In this document: in pieces, positions 1 to 6,051 of the stretch
Layout of the letters: each line of letters opens with the position of its first letter
Numbering within the stretch: the first letter of the stretch is position 1
IMG/VR virus record: IMGVR_UViG_3300027770_000027
Location: 62,001 to 126,000 of that record
Strand: one strand, 5' to 3'
Source: a virus
Length of the DNA stretch: 64,000 bases
Translations under genes and position numbers: made by a program
The notes under the pieces: generated by a model
The model's database searches: none
The model's input: the letters and a program-made list of their open reading frames with translations, nothing else
What the model was told of the DNA's origin: nothing

Positions 1-22
1 TGTTCATCTTGTTTTTCATCAT
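1..22 (-). CDS. N-terminus of a gene cut by the left edge
   Basis: Only seven codons (MMKNKMN) lie in the window. The ATGATG start and the promoter immediately upstream match the arrangement at 18 other genes here, so a real gene very probably runs off the edge. Product unknown. Confidence 0.6.
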
Positions 23-28
23 GTAATA

Positions 29-57
29 ATATTAACGGACGTTGGGGGGAACTGCAA
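29..57 (-). promoter_or_regulatory. leaderless-type promoter
   Basis: -35 TTGCAG, 17-nt spacer opening TTCCCC, -10 TAATAT, then 6 nt to the ATGATG at 22. Confidence 0.75.
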
Positions 58-60
58 GGA

Positions 61-333
61 CTACTTCCGAGCTCTGGCCTTCTTGAACTGAGCCCTCACC
101 TTTGCAAAGGTCTCGTCCTGCTCGGGCTCCGGGTAGAACCAGTTCCAGGTGTTGCGGACTCCCTTGACCAGGAGCTCGAGGAGGCACAGAGGGATGAGGA
201 TCGGGGAGAGCACCACGGTGAGCAGAGCGGTGACAACGATCGTGGTGATACAGGCGCTCGCTAGTGCGTTGATCGTGGACTGGTGGCGGAGGCGGAAAGC
301 GAAGGCTTCGGTGGGTGTCATGGTGTCTTTCAT
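61..333 (-). CDS. small membrane protein, unknown
   Basis: 90 residues. A hydrophobic region at about residues 24-57 could form one or two membrane helices, and the C-terminal third is charged and ends in a basic tail (KKARARK), likely cytoplasmic. The promoter region reads ACAAGATG where sister genes read ACATGATG, so only the second of the usual two ATGs exists and the mRNA leader would be about 3 nt. No family recognised. Confidence 0.75.
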   Translation of the reverse strand: MKDTMTPTEAFAFRLRHQSTINALASACITTIVVTALLTVVLSPILIPLCLLELLVKGVRNTWNWFYPEPEQDETFAKVRAQFKKARARK

Positions 334-342
334 CTTGTATAT

Positions 343-371
343 ATCTTAGGTGAGGAGAGGGGGAACCGCAC
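343..371 (-). promoter_or_regulatory. leaderless-type promoter
   Basis: -35 GTGCGG, 17-nt spacer opening TTCCCC, -10 TAAGAT, 9 nt to the ATG at 333. Confidence 0.75.
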
Positions 372-375
372 GGAC

Positions 376-468
376 TTAGTTGAGGTCGAAGAGGTAGATA
401 AAGGTCGCGCCGAGGCCTACGAGAAGGACGAAGTGAACTGTCACGGCTACTACTTGGAACGTTGTCAT
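376..468 (-). CDS. 30-residue membrane peptide
   Basis: Reads MTTFQVVAVTVHFVLLVGLG and then ATFIYLFDLN. Nearly the whole peptide is one membrane helix. It was found because a promoter with the standard spacing sits directly upstream, and its TAA ends just before the promoter of the next gene. Too short for family assignment. Confidence 0.65.
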   Translation of the reverse strand: MTTFQVVAVTVHFVLLVGLGATFIYLFDLN

Positions 469-475
469 TGTTAAG

Positions 476-504
476 ATATTAAAGGATGTACTGGGGAACC
501 TCAA
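476..504 (-). promoter_or_regulatory. leaderless-type promoter
   Basis: -35 TTGAGG, spacer 17 opening TTCCCC, -10 TAATAT, 7 nt to the ATG at 468. Confidence 0.75.
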
Positions 505-695
505 GCGAAGACTTCGTGGGCGATCCCGGACTCTGGCTGCTCGTAGGACTCGATGAAGAACCTCTTAGAGTCCTTCCGTTGCCAGATCCACTCCTCCGCG
601 GACTTCCGATCGAAGAAGACTCCGATGAACTCATTGCCGCCGTTGGAGAAGGCTCCGGCTTCCTTGAACACGATATGGACTTGGGTCTTGGTCAT
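501..695 (-). CDS. small protein of a local paralogous group
   Basis: 64 residues, soluble. A strand-rich start is followed by FIGVFFDRKSAEEWI. The pattern of strands and then an aromatic-x-[RK]-x-x-A helix recurs in the proteins at 734-898, 16880-17218 and 29361-29564, which are probably distant paralogs. The start ATG is 6 nt after a CATAAT -10 box. Function unknown. Confidence 0.7.
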   Translation of the reverse strand: MTKTQVHIVFKEAGAFSNGGNEFIGVFFDRKSAEEWIWQRKDSKRFFIESYEQPESGIAHEVFA

Positions 696-701
696 AGTTC
701 T

Positions 702-730
702 ATTATGGGTTAGGAACTGGGGAAGCTCAA
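702..730 (-). promoter_or_regulatory. leaderless-type promoter
   Basis: -35 TTGAGC, spacer 17 opening TTCCCC, -10 CATAAT, 6 nt to the ATG at 695. Confidence 0.75.
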
Positions 731-733
731 CGC

Positions 734-898
734 TTATCGTCCGAGAGCAGGCAGGGGCTTCTGAACAGTCACCCAGTGGAGGATCTCGGTCGGGACTCGG
801 AACACCTTAGCTGCCTGCTCTGCGTCCTCGCGCTTGGCGTAAGCTCCGAGGAAAGCCTGATTGTCTTCGCGAACGAGAATGTAAACGGTGTCTTTCAT
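734..898 (-). CDS. small protein of a local paralogous group
   Basis: 54 residues from MKDTVYILVRE. An in-frame ATG at 934 exists, but the residues it would add are the translated promoter, so I take the ATG 7 nt after the -10 box. The segment FLGAYAKREDAEQAA resembles that in 501-695. Function unknown. Confidence 0.7.
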   Translation of the reverse strand: MKDTVYILVREDNQAFLGAYAKREDAEQAAKVFRVPTEILHWVTVQKPLPALGR

Positions 899-905
899 TG
901 TTAAT

Positions 906-934
906 ATCTTAGTGGATCTAACGGGGAAGCTCAA
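906..934 (-). promoter_or_regulatory. leaderless-type promoter
   Basis: -35 TTGAGC, spacer 17 opening TTCCCC, -10 TAAGAT, 7 nt to the ATG at 898. Confidence 0.75.
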
Positions 935-1128
935 GCCTCAAGAGCGAGGACGTTGAACGGGACCTGGACTACCTGATTGCTGGGAAGTTCCACGCAGACA
1001 TCCAGCTCGGTGTTCTTCTCCAGGCGAGCGGCCACGGACATGGCCTGCCAGAGAGTCTCGTGGGATGTGTGGATCCGGTAGGGCTTGTTGGGGTAGAGAG
1101 GGGAGCGAGTGAGGACGTTGTAGGTCAT
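931..1128 (-). CDS. conserved-looking small protein, unknown
   Basis: 65 residues, soluble, no motif recognised. It lies 12 nt downstream of the 33-residue membrane peptide at 1141-1242 and has no TTCCCC promoter of its own, so it is probably the second gene of a two-gene transcript. No Shine-Dalgarno sequence is evident before its ATG. Its last codons overlap the promoter of the next gene. Confidence 0.65.
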   Translation of the reverse strand: MTYNVLTRSPLYPNKPYRIHTSHETLWQAMSVAARLEKNTELDVCVELPSNQVVQVPFNVLALEA

Positions 1129-1140
1129 GGTGATTGGGAA

Positions 1141-1242
1141 TTAGAGGTTATGCTTAGCTGCTACGTAGGTCACGAAGACTGCGGCGACTCCGGTGAGAGC
1201 GACTCCGGTGAACATCAGGATGGGAAGGACTGTTTCAATCAT
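1141..1242 (-). CDS. 33-residue membrane peptide
   Basis: Starts MIETVLPILMFTGVALTGVA and continues AVFVTYVAAKHNL. It is one hydrophobic helix with a short polar tail. The start lies 6 nt after a TAAGAT -10 box, in the ATGATT variant of the double start. First gene of a pair with 931-1128. Confidence 0.65.
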   Translation of the reverse strand: MIETVLPILMFTGVALTGVAAVFVTYVAAKHNL

Positions 1243-1248
1243 GTAATA

Positions 1249-1277
1249 ATCTTAGCACATGACTGGGGGAACCTCCC
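1249..1277 (-). promoter_or_regulatory. leaderless-type promoter
   Basis: Weak -35 GGGAGG, spacer 17 opening TTCCCC, -10 TAAGAT, 6 nt to the ATG at 1242. Confidence 0.7.
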
Positions 1278-1281
1278 GCCC

Positions 1282-1530
1282 TCAATAGTGCCGTGTCTTT
1301 GACTCTGTCTTGACTCGCTCATACTCTGCTCGCGTCCTCTCGTCTTCCAAAGAGAGGAGTAGCCGGTGGAGTTGGCCTGCAGCAACCTGATAGGCCTTCT
1401 CGGCGGTGTAGGCTTCCCGGCGAAGGGCATTGACGGCATCCAGCTTATCTGTCTTGTGAGCAGAGAGACTGTCCAGGAGGTCGAGTTGTTGGCGGACGCC
1501 GGGGTTATTGAGGATGTCTTGGTTATTCAT
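1282..1530 (-). CDS. helical small protein, unknown
   Basis: 82 residues, strongly charged and helical with coiled-coil character (about residues 25-80). It follows the gene at 1555-1731 by 24 nt. The upstream sequence has TTCCCC but not the normal spacing to a -10, so I read it as co-transcribed. Confidence 0.65.
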   Translation of the reverse strand: MNNQDILNNPGVRQQLDLLDSLSAHKTDKLDAVNALRREAYTAEKAYQVAAGQLHRLLLSLEDERTRAEYERVKTESKTRHY

Positions 1531-1554
1531 AGATTTATTGGTTGTGGGGAAAGA

Positions 1555-1731
1555 TTAGTGGCGGTTCCGGGGATTGATTCCCTTCCCGGCGTTCTCCTGC
1601 CGGTGGATGATGACCCCGGCGATCACGAAGAGGACAATCACAGGCCAGAAGTTCACGGCGAGCTTGAGGAAGACCTGGCCAATGAGGGAAAGCTTGTCTG
1701 TGAGGGTCATGTCGAAGTGTTCTTGAATCAT
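1555..1731 (-). CDS. 58-residue single-pass membrane protein
   Basis: Starts MIQEHFDMTLTDKLSLIGQV. A membrane helix spans about residues 28-43 (FWPVIVLFVIAGVII), followed by a basic tail. The ATG lies 6 nt after a CATAAT -10 box. Function unknown. Confidence 0.65.
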   Translation of the reverse strand: MIQEHFDMTLTDKLSLIGQVFLKLAVNFWPVIVLFVIAGVIIHRQENAGKGINPRNRH

Positions 1732-1737
1732 GTTTCT

Positions 1738-1766
1738 ATTATGGCTGGGAATGCTGGGAAGGGAAC
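1738..1766 (-). promoter_or_regulatory. leaderless-type promoter
   Basis: -35 GTTCCC (poor), spacer 17 opening TTCCCA, -10 CATAAT, 6 nt to the ATG at 1731. Confidence 0.6.
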
Positions 1767-1788
1767 GGCTGACTTTAACATTGAGGTC

Positions 1789-1971
1789 CTACTTGCACAG
1801 GCAGTAGACTCCGAAGAGGGCCAGCCCTCCCACGATGAGGCCGTGGTTCCCCAGGAACGCGAGACATAGGGTTCCCAGGGCGGTTCCGGCCATCGCCATT
1901 CCTAGGAAGGCGGACGGGCATAGGAACCAGAGGGCTGCGAGAACGGCGAGGAACATCATTACTTTCATCAT
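1789..1971 (-). CDS. hydrophobic 60-residue membrane protein
   Basis: Almost entirely hydrophobic (VMMFLAVLAALWFLC, later GLIVGGLALFGVYC), predicted as two membrane helices with a short hairpin. The ATGATG start lies 6 nt after a TAAGAT box. No family recognised. Confidence 0.7.
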   Translation of the reverse strand: MMKVMMFLAVLAALWFLCPSAFLGMAMAGTALGTLCLAFLGNHGLIVGGLALFGVYCLCK

Positions 1972-1977
1972 GTATAT

Positions 1978-2006
1978 ATCTTACAGGACTTGAGGGGGAA
2001 GGGAAC
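1978..2006 (-). promoter_or_regulatory. leaderless-type promoter
   Basis: -35 GTTCCC (poor), spacer 17 opening TTCCCC, -10 TAAGAT, 6 nt to the ATGATG at 1971. Confidence 0.7.
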
Positions 2007-2031
2007 GCCGGAACGGGAAGGAAGGGAAGCG

Positions 2032-2057
2032 GGGGAGCCCCCACACAGGAGCTCCCC
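2032..2057 (-). terminator. GC-rich stem-loop after gene 2072-2719
   Basis: A GGGGAGC arm pairs with GCTCCCC across a 12-nt loop, just past the end of the 215-residue gene. There is no T-run, so this may be a processing or stability hairpin rather than an intrinsic terminator. Confidence 0.4.
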
Positions 2058-2071
2058 TATGATGAAAGTGA

Positions 2072-2719
2072 TTAGGCTTTGCGCCGGGGGCCTTTGGTTC
2101 CCTTCCGGGTATCCTCAGGCTTGCGCTTCATGTCCTTGGAGTTGCAGAGACAGAACTCAGACAGAGGACATTGGGAACAACCAGCGTCTAGGAAGATATC
2201 GGGGCGCTGGCAGACCCCACGCGTGAGTTCTTCCACGGCTTCTCTAGACTTGAAATCAATCTTAACACCCTTGGCATCAGGATTAAACTTTGGGAGCTCA
2301 GCACGGACCTTGTCTTTACGGTCCTCCATATCTTCTCGAGTAAGGTAGTCCTCCTTAACATTACTACCCACCGTGATATTATCCTCTTTGGCTTTACGGA
2401 CCTTCGGAACTTTAACTTGTTTCGCAGGAGTACTAGCCTTACGACAATCTCCACATACGAACTTAGTAAGAAGTAATTCAATGGTGTTATACTCCGGCTT
2501 AGCCAACTGGCGTTTCAGGTTATCCCCGAACATGGAGGTCTGCTTATTCTTACAGCAAGAGCAATTGATCTTCTGTACCGGGAGGCGATCATTCTCCTTA
2601 TAGAAGGCAACCCACTCCTTAAGGTTCTTGAACTGATCGCCTCCCGAGGCCTGCTTGATGGCCACCTTAGCGGCTTTGGCTGCTGCACCGAACTTCTTAC
2701 GATATACTTTCTTCATCAT
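2072..2719 (-). CDS. putative zinc-binding protein, unknown role
   Basis: 215 residues. There are two cysteine clusters: a CSCC at about residue 53 with a later CGDC, and a C-terminal set CQRPD, GCSQC and FCLC, plausible metal sites. The N-terminus is basic (MMKKVYRKKFG) and the middle is lysine-rich, consistent with nucleic-acid binding. The ATGATG start follows the promoter directly. It looks like a phage regulatory or late-transcription accessory protein, but I cannot name the family. Confidence 0.75.
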   Translation of the reverse strand: MMKKVYRKKFGAAAKAAKVAIKQASGGDQFKNLKEWVAFYKENDRLPVQKINCSCCKNKQTSMFGDNLKRQLAKPEYNTIELLLTKFVCGDCRKASTPAKQVKVPKVRKAKEDNITVGSNVKEDYLTREDMEDRKDKVRAELPKFNPDAKGVKIDFKSREAVEELTRGVCQRPDIFLDAGCSQCPLSEFCLCNSKDMKRKPEDTRKGTKGPRRKA

Positions 2720-2725
2720 GTAATA

Positions 2726-2754
2726 ATCTTAGCTGAAGTTGTGGGGAAGGGACC
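2726..2754 (-). promoter_or_regulatory. leaderless-type promoter
   Basis: -35 GGTCCC (poor), spacer TTCCCCACAACTTCAGC, -10 TAAGAT, 6 nt to the ATGATG at 2719. The spacer is identical to that of the next promoter (2998-3026). Confidence 0.75.
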
Positions 2755-2757
2755 GAC

Positions 2758-2991
2758 TTACTTGCCGCAGTAGGCTTCGTCGTACACCGCGTTCATCTCC
2801 TGAGCCGCTTCGAGGCCTTCGCTATATCCTTTGTCTCGGCCAGCTTCAAAGGTCTTCTTCACCAGGGTGACCAGGGAACCGATGTACACGTCCCGGAAGT
2901 CCAGGCGATCCATATTACGGACCGCAATCGTTTCGATCTCGGTGTCGATGTGCTTCTGCAGGAGGGAAAGGATTTCGTCGTTCTTCATCAT
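2758..2991 (-). CDS. small helical protein, unknown
   Basis: 77 residues, acidic and helical. The segment FEAGRDKGYSEGLEAA resembles FEAGYQIGYDSGYD of the protein at 6686-6886, so the two may be paralogs. The ATGATG start is 6 nt after the -10 box. Confidence 0.7.
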   Translation of the reverse strand: MMKNDEILSLLQKHIDTEIETIAVRNMDRLDFRDVYIGSLVTLVKKTFEAGRDKGYSEGLEAAQEMNAVYDEAYCGK

Positions 2992-2997
2992 GTAATA

Positions 2998-3026
2998 ATC
3001 TTAGCTGAAGTTGTGGGGAAGCTCCC
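2998..3026 (-). promoter_or_regulatory. leaderless-type promoter
   Basis: -35 GGGAGC (poor), spacer TTCCCCACAACTTCAGC, -10 TAAGAT, 6 nt to the ATGATG at 2991. Confidence 0.75.
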
Positions 3027-3029
3027 GGC

Positions 3030-3212
3030 TTATCGGCCGAGGTTGTTTAGCTTGCGAATGGCGGCGTGAACTGCCCTAAGCTGGTTTACCAGGGGGTCTC
3101 CCAGACCGACGAGGCCTCCGTCTAGGACGATCTCGTCGATCTGCTTGTTGATGTCCCTGGACCGGTCCTTAAGTGCCGCCAGGGTCTTTGCTCTCTTCAT
3201 CTTGCTCATCAT
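3030..3212 (-). CDS. small helical basic protein, unknown
   Basis: 60 residues from MMSKMKRAKTL. A longer in-frame ORF starts at 3269 but would translate the promoter itself, so the ATGATG is preferred. Helical and basic at the N-terminus. No family recognised. Confidence 0.7.
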   Translation of the reverse strand: MMSKMKRAKTLAALKDRSRDINKQIDEIVLDGGLVGLGDPLVNQLRAVHAAIRKLNNLGR

Positions 3213-3218
3213 GTAATA

Positions 3219-3247
3219 ATCATAGAGCAGAATATGGGGAAGCGCAA
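3219..3247 (-). promoter_or_regulatory. leaderless-type promoter
   Basis: -35 TTGCGC, spacer 17 opening TTCCCC, -10 TATGAT, 6 nt to the ATGATG at 3212. Confidence 0.75.
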
Positions 3248-3265
3248 GCGCGAATTTGCGTCTCC

Positions 3266-3478
3266 TCAATCAAGGGGGTATAGTTTCTCCTCCTGATCTT
3301 GGTGGGTCATATAAGCCACCGCGTCTGGGGAGAGTTGCGCATGGAGGAGGTCCTGCTCTAATTGCCACCCCATGTGAGGGCATATTCGGCGGGGCATGCC
3401 CTCCTGAGGTGGCGGACGTTCCTGGGCGACCTTCCGACCCATCGGGCCCCATTGCGCTGCGGGTGTATCATCTGACAT
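3266..3478 (-). CDS. small soluble protein, unknown
   Basis: 70 residues from MSDDTPAAQWGPMG. Proline- and glutamine-rich, with one Cys-Pro-His. An upstream in-frame ATG (3502) lies inside the promoter, so I start at the ATG 6 nt after a perfect TATAAT. This is the clearest single case linking the array to sigma70-type recognition. Confidence 0.7.
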   Translation of the reverse strand: MSDDTPAAQWGPMGRKVAQERPPPQEGMPRRICPHMGWQLEQDLLHAQLSPDAVAYMTHQDQEEKLYPLD

Positions 3479-3484
3479 GCTATC

Positions 3485-3513
3485 ATTATAGCGCAGGGTC
3501 ACCGGGAAGGCAA
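3485..3513 (-). promoter_or_regulatory. leaderless-type promoter with consensus -10
   Basis: -35 TTGCCT, spacer 17 opening TCCC, -10 TATAAT, 6 nt to the ATG at 3478. The TTCCC block is shifted by one base relative to all sister promoters. Confidence 0.75.
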
Positions 3514-3673
3514 TCGGAGCTTCGGGTTCCCCATGATTTTATAATTTGGTAGTTGCAAAAATTTTTTTTGTGATTAGACTTCCCCTAACCGAAATACTGG
3601 CCGAAATCGAGACCGACAATCATCAGGCCGAAATACAAACCTGATCTCCTCTTACCATTACTGTTCTATAGAT

Positions 3674-3751
3674 CTACCAGATACCTAACAACAAACTAAT
3701 AACGGCCAAGCCTATTAGAAGTACTTGCAAGGTATCTGATAGATGATTCAT
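3674..3751 (-). CDS. 25-residue membrane micropeptide
   Basis: Starts MNHLSDTLQVLLIGLAVISL and ends LLGIW. A single hydrophobic helix. Its ATG overlaps the TGA of the preceding micro-ORF (ATGA), so it is translationally coupled; third of a set of three. Confidence 0.5.
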   Translation of the reverse strand: MNHLSDTLQVLLIGLAVISLLLGIW

Positions 3752-3825
3752 TCTTGTTTATGAGAACAATGATAACCTAAAACCCAGACGGCTATAAAAC
3801 CTAAGAGTCCTAAGAACTCCATCAT
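3748..3825 (-). CDS. 25-residue membrane micropeptide
   Basis: Starts MMEFLGLLGFIAVWVLGYHC. One helix and a short polar tail. It overlaps its neighbours on both sides through ATGA junctions, the usual sign of coupled phage genes. Confidence 0.5.
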   Translation of the reverse strand: MMEFLGLLGFIAVWVLGYHCSHKQE

Positions 3826-3905
3826 ACAATAAACAGGAAGATGAATAGATATGCCAAGATGGATATACTAAGGGCAATCTTAATAAAGTAGTGGTTATCT
3901 TTCAT
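3822..3905 (-). CDS. 27-residue membrane micropeptide
   Basis: Starts MKDNHYFIKIALSISILAYL and continues FIFLFIV. First of three coupled micropeptides. A plausible sigma70 promoter without the TTCCCC block lies upstream. Confidence 0.5.
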   Translation of the reverse strand: MKDNHYFIKIALSISILAYLFIFLFIV

Positions 3906-3940
3906 GGTCTAATATTTTAAGCTGTATTAACTTATACGGT

Positions 3941-3968
3941 ATTATAACATACCTCTCTATTAACTCAA
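3941..3968 (-). promoter_or_regulatory. possible sigma70 promoter for the micropeptides
   Basis: TTGAGT, 16-nt spacer, TATAAT. It lacks the TTCCCC block and lies about 35 nt before the ATG at 3905, so it would give a normal leader. Confidence 0.4.
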
Positions 3969-3976
3969 GATCTTTC

Positions 3977-4600
3977 TTAGGCTTTAATGGCTCTTCCTTC
4001 TTTGTCTACTAGATATCCATAGAAGTCCACCTCAGGATACTCATCTCCTAATTGTTTGAATGCTTCTATATTCTTTTCCGCGTCGTCATATAATCTAGCC
4101 ACATCAAACTCTTTACTATCTAGATACCTTCTAATGATAACCGCTTTCTTCTCTGCTATATTCAGATTAGGAATCTGTAGATTACCAGCGCGTTCCACAT
4201 ATACCATATCAATGTTGATCCCATGCTTTCTAAAGGTATCTAGGAATACTTCTTTGTTATCGAAATCCGAACGGGCTGTAATAATGATTACTCTACTCTT
4301 AGGATTCCTATGGACATTACCTAGAATACCAATCATCTTATTCACCATAGAAGGAATGGGAACACTCTCCTGATTAAACTTCTTAGCATCCTTGAACTCC
4401 TGGAAGTCTGGTTTTTCTCCCGGTTGCCACTCATAGGTATTGAACTCACTATTGCTAATAGGCTTGGTCTTTCCTTCCGAGTCTGTCACTCCCACCTTAG
4501 CCGTAGTATGGAACAAAGTATCATCTATATCAAACACCGTAAGAGACCCTAGATTATGTCTATGGGTCGTCTCCGTATAATAGTCTTGAAAGCTTTGCAT
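3977..4600 (-). CDS. HAD-superfamily hydrolase (5'-nucleotidase/phosphatase type)
   Basis: 207 residues from MQSFQDYYTETTHRHNL. HAD motif I is FDIDDTLF (nucleophile and acid-base aspartates, about residues 23-30), motif II is IIITAR, and motif IV is LYDDAEKN near the C-terminus. These support a phosphate-ester hydrolase with the swapped-helix region between motifs I and II. The start is chosen one base after the upstream stop (TAGTATG) rather than the longer overlapping ORF. The N-terminus MQSFQDYY resembles the short leaders of T4-like capsid-core proteins, and the gene upstream carries a related leader, so packaging into the virion is possible. Substrate unknown; a tRNA or nucleotide phosphate is only a guess. 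Confidence 0.85.
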   Translation of the reverse strand: MQSFQDYYTETTHRHNLGSLTVFDIDDTLFHTTAKVGVTDSEGKTKPISNSEFNTYEWQPGEKPDFQEFKDAKKFNQESVPIPSMVNKMIGILGNVHRNPKSRVIIITARSDFDNKEVFLDTFRKHGINIDMVYVERAGNLQIPNLNIAEKKAVIIRRYLDSKEFDVARLYDDAEKNIEAFKQLGDEYPEVDFYGYLVDKEGRAIKA

Positions 4601-4601
4601 A

Positions 4602-4814
4602 CTATTCACCGGAGATGGTCTCCTTAATATGTTTCTGTACCGCATCAAACAATTCAGTAACCAACCCGCTGATGTTTTCTTCTATCCTATAAGCCTTAAG
4701 GATGGATCTAAAAGTATCTTTCAAGGTAGCATCTTCCTTAGCATCTGGATTAGCTTCTTCCTTTAAGAGTTGTTCATAGATAGATTCTAATTGTAATTGT
4801 TCGCGGTCTTCCAT
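4602..4814 (-). CDS. acidic helical protein with prohead-type leader
   Basis: 70 residues, highly acidic. It begins MEDREQLQLESIYEQLLKEE, aligning with the MRTKDxILLEQAYxxVxE leaders at 10304, 10854, 31450 and 43643. A NATAAATA motif lies 7 nt before the ATG. Inferred as a late protein destined for the prohead core; the following HAD hydrolase is in the same transcript. Confidence 0.65.
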   Translation of the reverse strand: MEDREQLQLESIYEQLLKEEANPDAKEDATLKDTFRSILKAYRIEENISGLVTELFDAVQKHIKETISGE

Positions 4815-4820
4815 AATCTT

Positions 4821-4828
4821 TATTTATC
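4821..4828 (-). promoter_or_regulatory. T4-late-like motif GATAAATA
   Basis: One base from the T4 late consensus TATAAATA, 6-7 nt before the ATG at 4814. Confidence 0.45.
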
Positions 4829-4921
4829 AATTCATTTATTTTAAAGTACGAGATAACTTCGTTAATAGCGCGGTATTAAAGGGTATTTTATTAGTTTCTT
4901 CTAGAAAAACCTAAAATAGAA

Positions 4922-4984
4922 TTCCCTTTTTCTCACTTTTTGAGCCCTTTTTTGCGATTTTTGTCCCCTTTTTCTCAATTTTTG
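4922..4984 (-). repeat. three 21-nt tandem repeats with phased A-tracts
   Basis: On the minus strand each 21-nt unit starts CAAAAA, has a second A-run of five or six, and ends in GGG plus two or three bases. Six A-tracts recur every 10-11 nt over 63 nt, the geometry of intrinsically bent DNA. It sits in the 197-nt gap between 4602-4814 and 5012-5197, which otherwise holds only the late-like motif. Confidence 0.75.
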
Positions 4985-5011
4985 AAAGGTTTTTGCTATT
5001 AAAGTTAGTGT

Positions 5012-5197
5012 TTAATCCTGTTTATGCAGCAAAAAATGGTAGATATTCTTTATTTGATTTTCGAGATCTTTGACCTTTTCCTCTAGATCTTTAATCCTAT
5101 TCCTAGAGTCTTCAATCAATGCATCCCTAGAATCTTTTATTTCATGCCCATACATTTTAGCGGTAAGAGTGGGTCCTGGATAATCGTAGTCATTCAT
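5012..5197 (-). CDS. coiled-coil small protein
   Basis: 61 residues. The C-terminal half (IEDSRNRIKDLEEKVKDLEN) is a clear heptad coiled coil. It directly follows 5199-5561 (one base between), with start context TTAATATG and no Shine-Dalgarno. Confidence 0.65.
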   Translation of the reverse strand: MNDYDYPGPTLTAKMYGHEIKDSRDALIEDSRNRIKDLEEKVKDLENQIKNIYHFLLHKQD

Positions 5198-5198
5198 A

Positions 5199-5561
5199 TT
5201 AATAAGAAGGTTTTCTAAAGGTTTCCTTGCCGTTTAGATAATACACTAGCTCTTCGTCTTTTTCCAGATACTTTATGGTAAAACGATAAGGTTTATTAGG
5301 CTTAAATGTAATCCCATCTACCTGATGCCTCGGCATACTATTAGTACAGACCTCGCCATCGTACTGATGCAATAGCTTCTCATCATCTTCAATGTCTGAA
5401 AGATATAGATCATTTCCGCAAGAGAACTCCATATCAAAGGCTTGTTCAATATGTTCTACTGAACCACAGGCCTTATACAATTCATTGTAGTCAGACTCTT
5501 GATCTTCAGTCAAAGGAAACATTAAATATACATCAAATACTGTGTTACTCATATCTTTCAT
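5199..5561 (-). CDS. acidic soluble protein, unknown
   Basis: 120 residues, rich in Asp, Glu and Tyr, with MSNTVFDVYLMFPLTEDQE near the start (an alternative ATG at 5552). No motif recognised. It lies in a run with 5573-5758 upstream and 5012-5197 downstream. Confidence 0.65.
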   Translation of the reverse strand: MKDMSNTVFDVYLMFPLTEDQESDYNELYKACGSVEHIEQAFDMEFSCGNDLYLSDIEDDEKLLHQYDGEVCTNSMPRHQVDGITFKPNKPYRFTIKYLEKDEELVYYLNGKETFRKPSY

Positions 5562-5572
5562 ATTTACTCATA

Positions 5573-5758
5573 TTAGACAAGTTTCACTGCCAGTTGAGTG
5601 TCGTAAGGGCCTTCCTTCTTACCATTATAGACAATGTACTCGTTCTGGTAGGCTTCTTGGATTTCATAAGTGCCTTCTTCATTTGTGGCAACAACAATAA
5701 GGTCTCCGTGCTTAGCTTTAAGTGCTTCCAGCTTTTCAATTAGTTCTGAGATCTTCAT
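5573..5758 (-). CDS. small protein, unknown
   Basis: 61 residues: an N-terminal helix (MKISELIEKLEALKAKHGD) followed by strands, DLIVVAT then YEIQEAY. This resembles short phage proteins of a helix-strand type, but no family can be named. AAGGAAG about 9-14 nt upstream may be a weak ribosome site. Confidence 0.65.
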   Translation of the reverse strand: MKISELIEKLEALKAKHGDLIVVATNEEGTYEIQEAYQNEYIVYNGKKEGPYDTQLAVKLV

Positions 5759-5788
5759 ATTAGTATACTTCCTTTGATGTGTTTCGTA

Positions 5789-6016
5789 CTAGTCAACAAG
5801 ATCCACTTGAATGCTAATCCCGTTGAATGTGGCTCCGATTCCTTTGTATTGGAATCGATCATCTGCAATACACTTCAAGGCTTCTTCCACTGCTCCAGCC
5901 GTACGAAGATCAACCGTATCATGTAGTTTACTATACGTACAATTCACCATCATACGACCATCTACACCCCAGGTCCGAACGATCCGCAGCTTCTGTTTCG
6001 ATTTGATCTTCATCAT
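5789..6016 (-). CDS. small soluble protein, unknown
   Basis: 75 residues from MMKIKSKQKLRIVRTW. The longer ORF to 6052 is the translated promoter. Mixed strand and helix pattern, no recognised motif. First gene of a promoter-led unit continuing to 5012. Confidence 0.7.
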   Translation of the reverse strand: MMKIKSKQKLRIVRTWGVDGRMMVNCTYSKLHDTVDLRTAGAVEEALKCIADDRFQYKGIGATFNGISIQVDLVD

Positions 6017-6022
6017 GTATAT

Positions 6023-6051
6023 ATTATGTAGGAGGTTAGGGGGAAGGTCCA
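6023..6051 (-). promoter_or_regulatory. leaderless-type promoter overlapping the upstream gene
   Basis: -35 TGGACC, spacer 17 opening TTCCCC, -10 CATAAT, 6 nt to the ATGATG at 6016. The stop of gene 6036-6257 lies inside the spacer. Confidence 0.75.

Noticed and set aside
898-934. Longer N-terminus (MSFPVRSTKILT) on gene 734-898
   Set aside because: The extra codons are the TTCCCC promoter and -10 box; the same artefact appears at 3212, 6016, 26548 and 35316.
1366-1869. Plus-strand 167-residue ORF
   Set aside because: Antisense to two promoter-led minus genes and their promoters in GC-richer DNA; no codon pattern or motif.
3556-3571. Poly-T run as terminator
   Set aside because: No stem precedes it on either strand; more likely A/T-rich spacer at a composition boundary.
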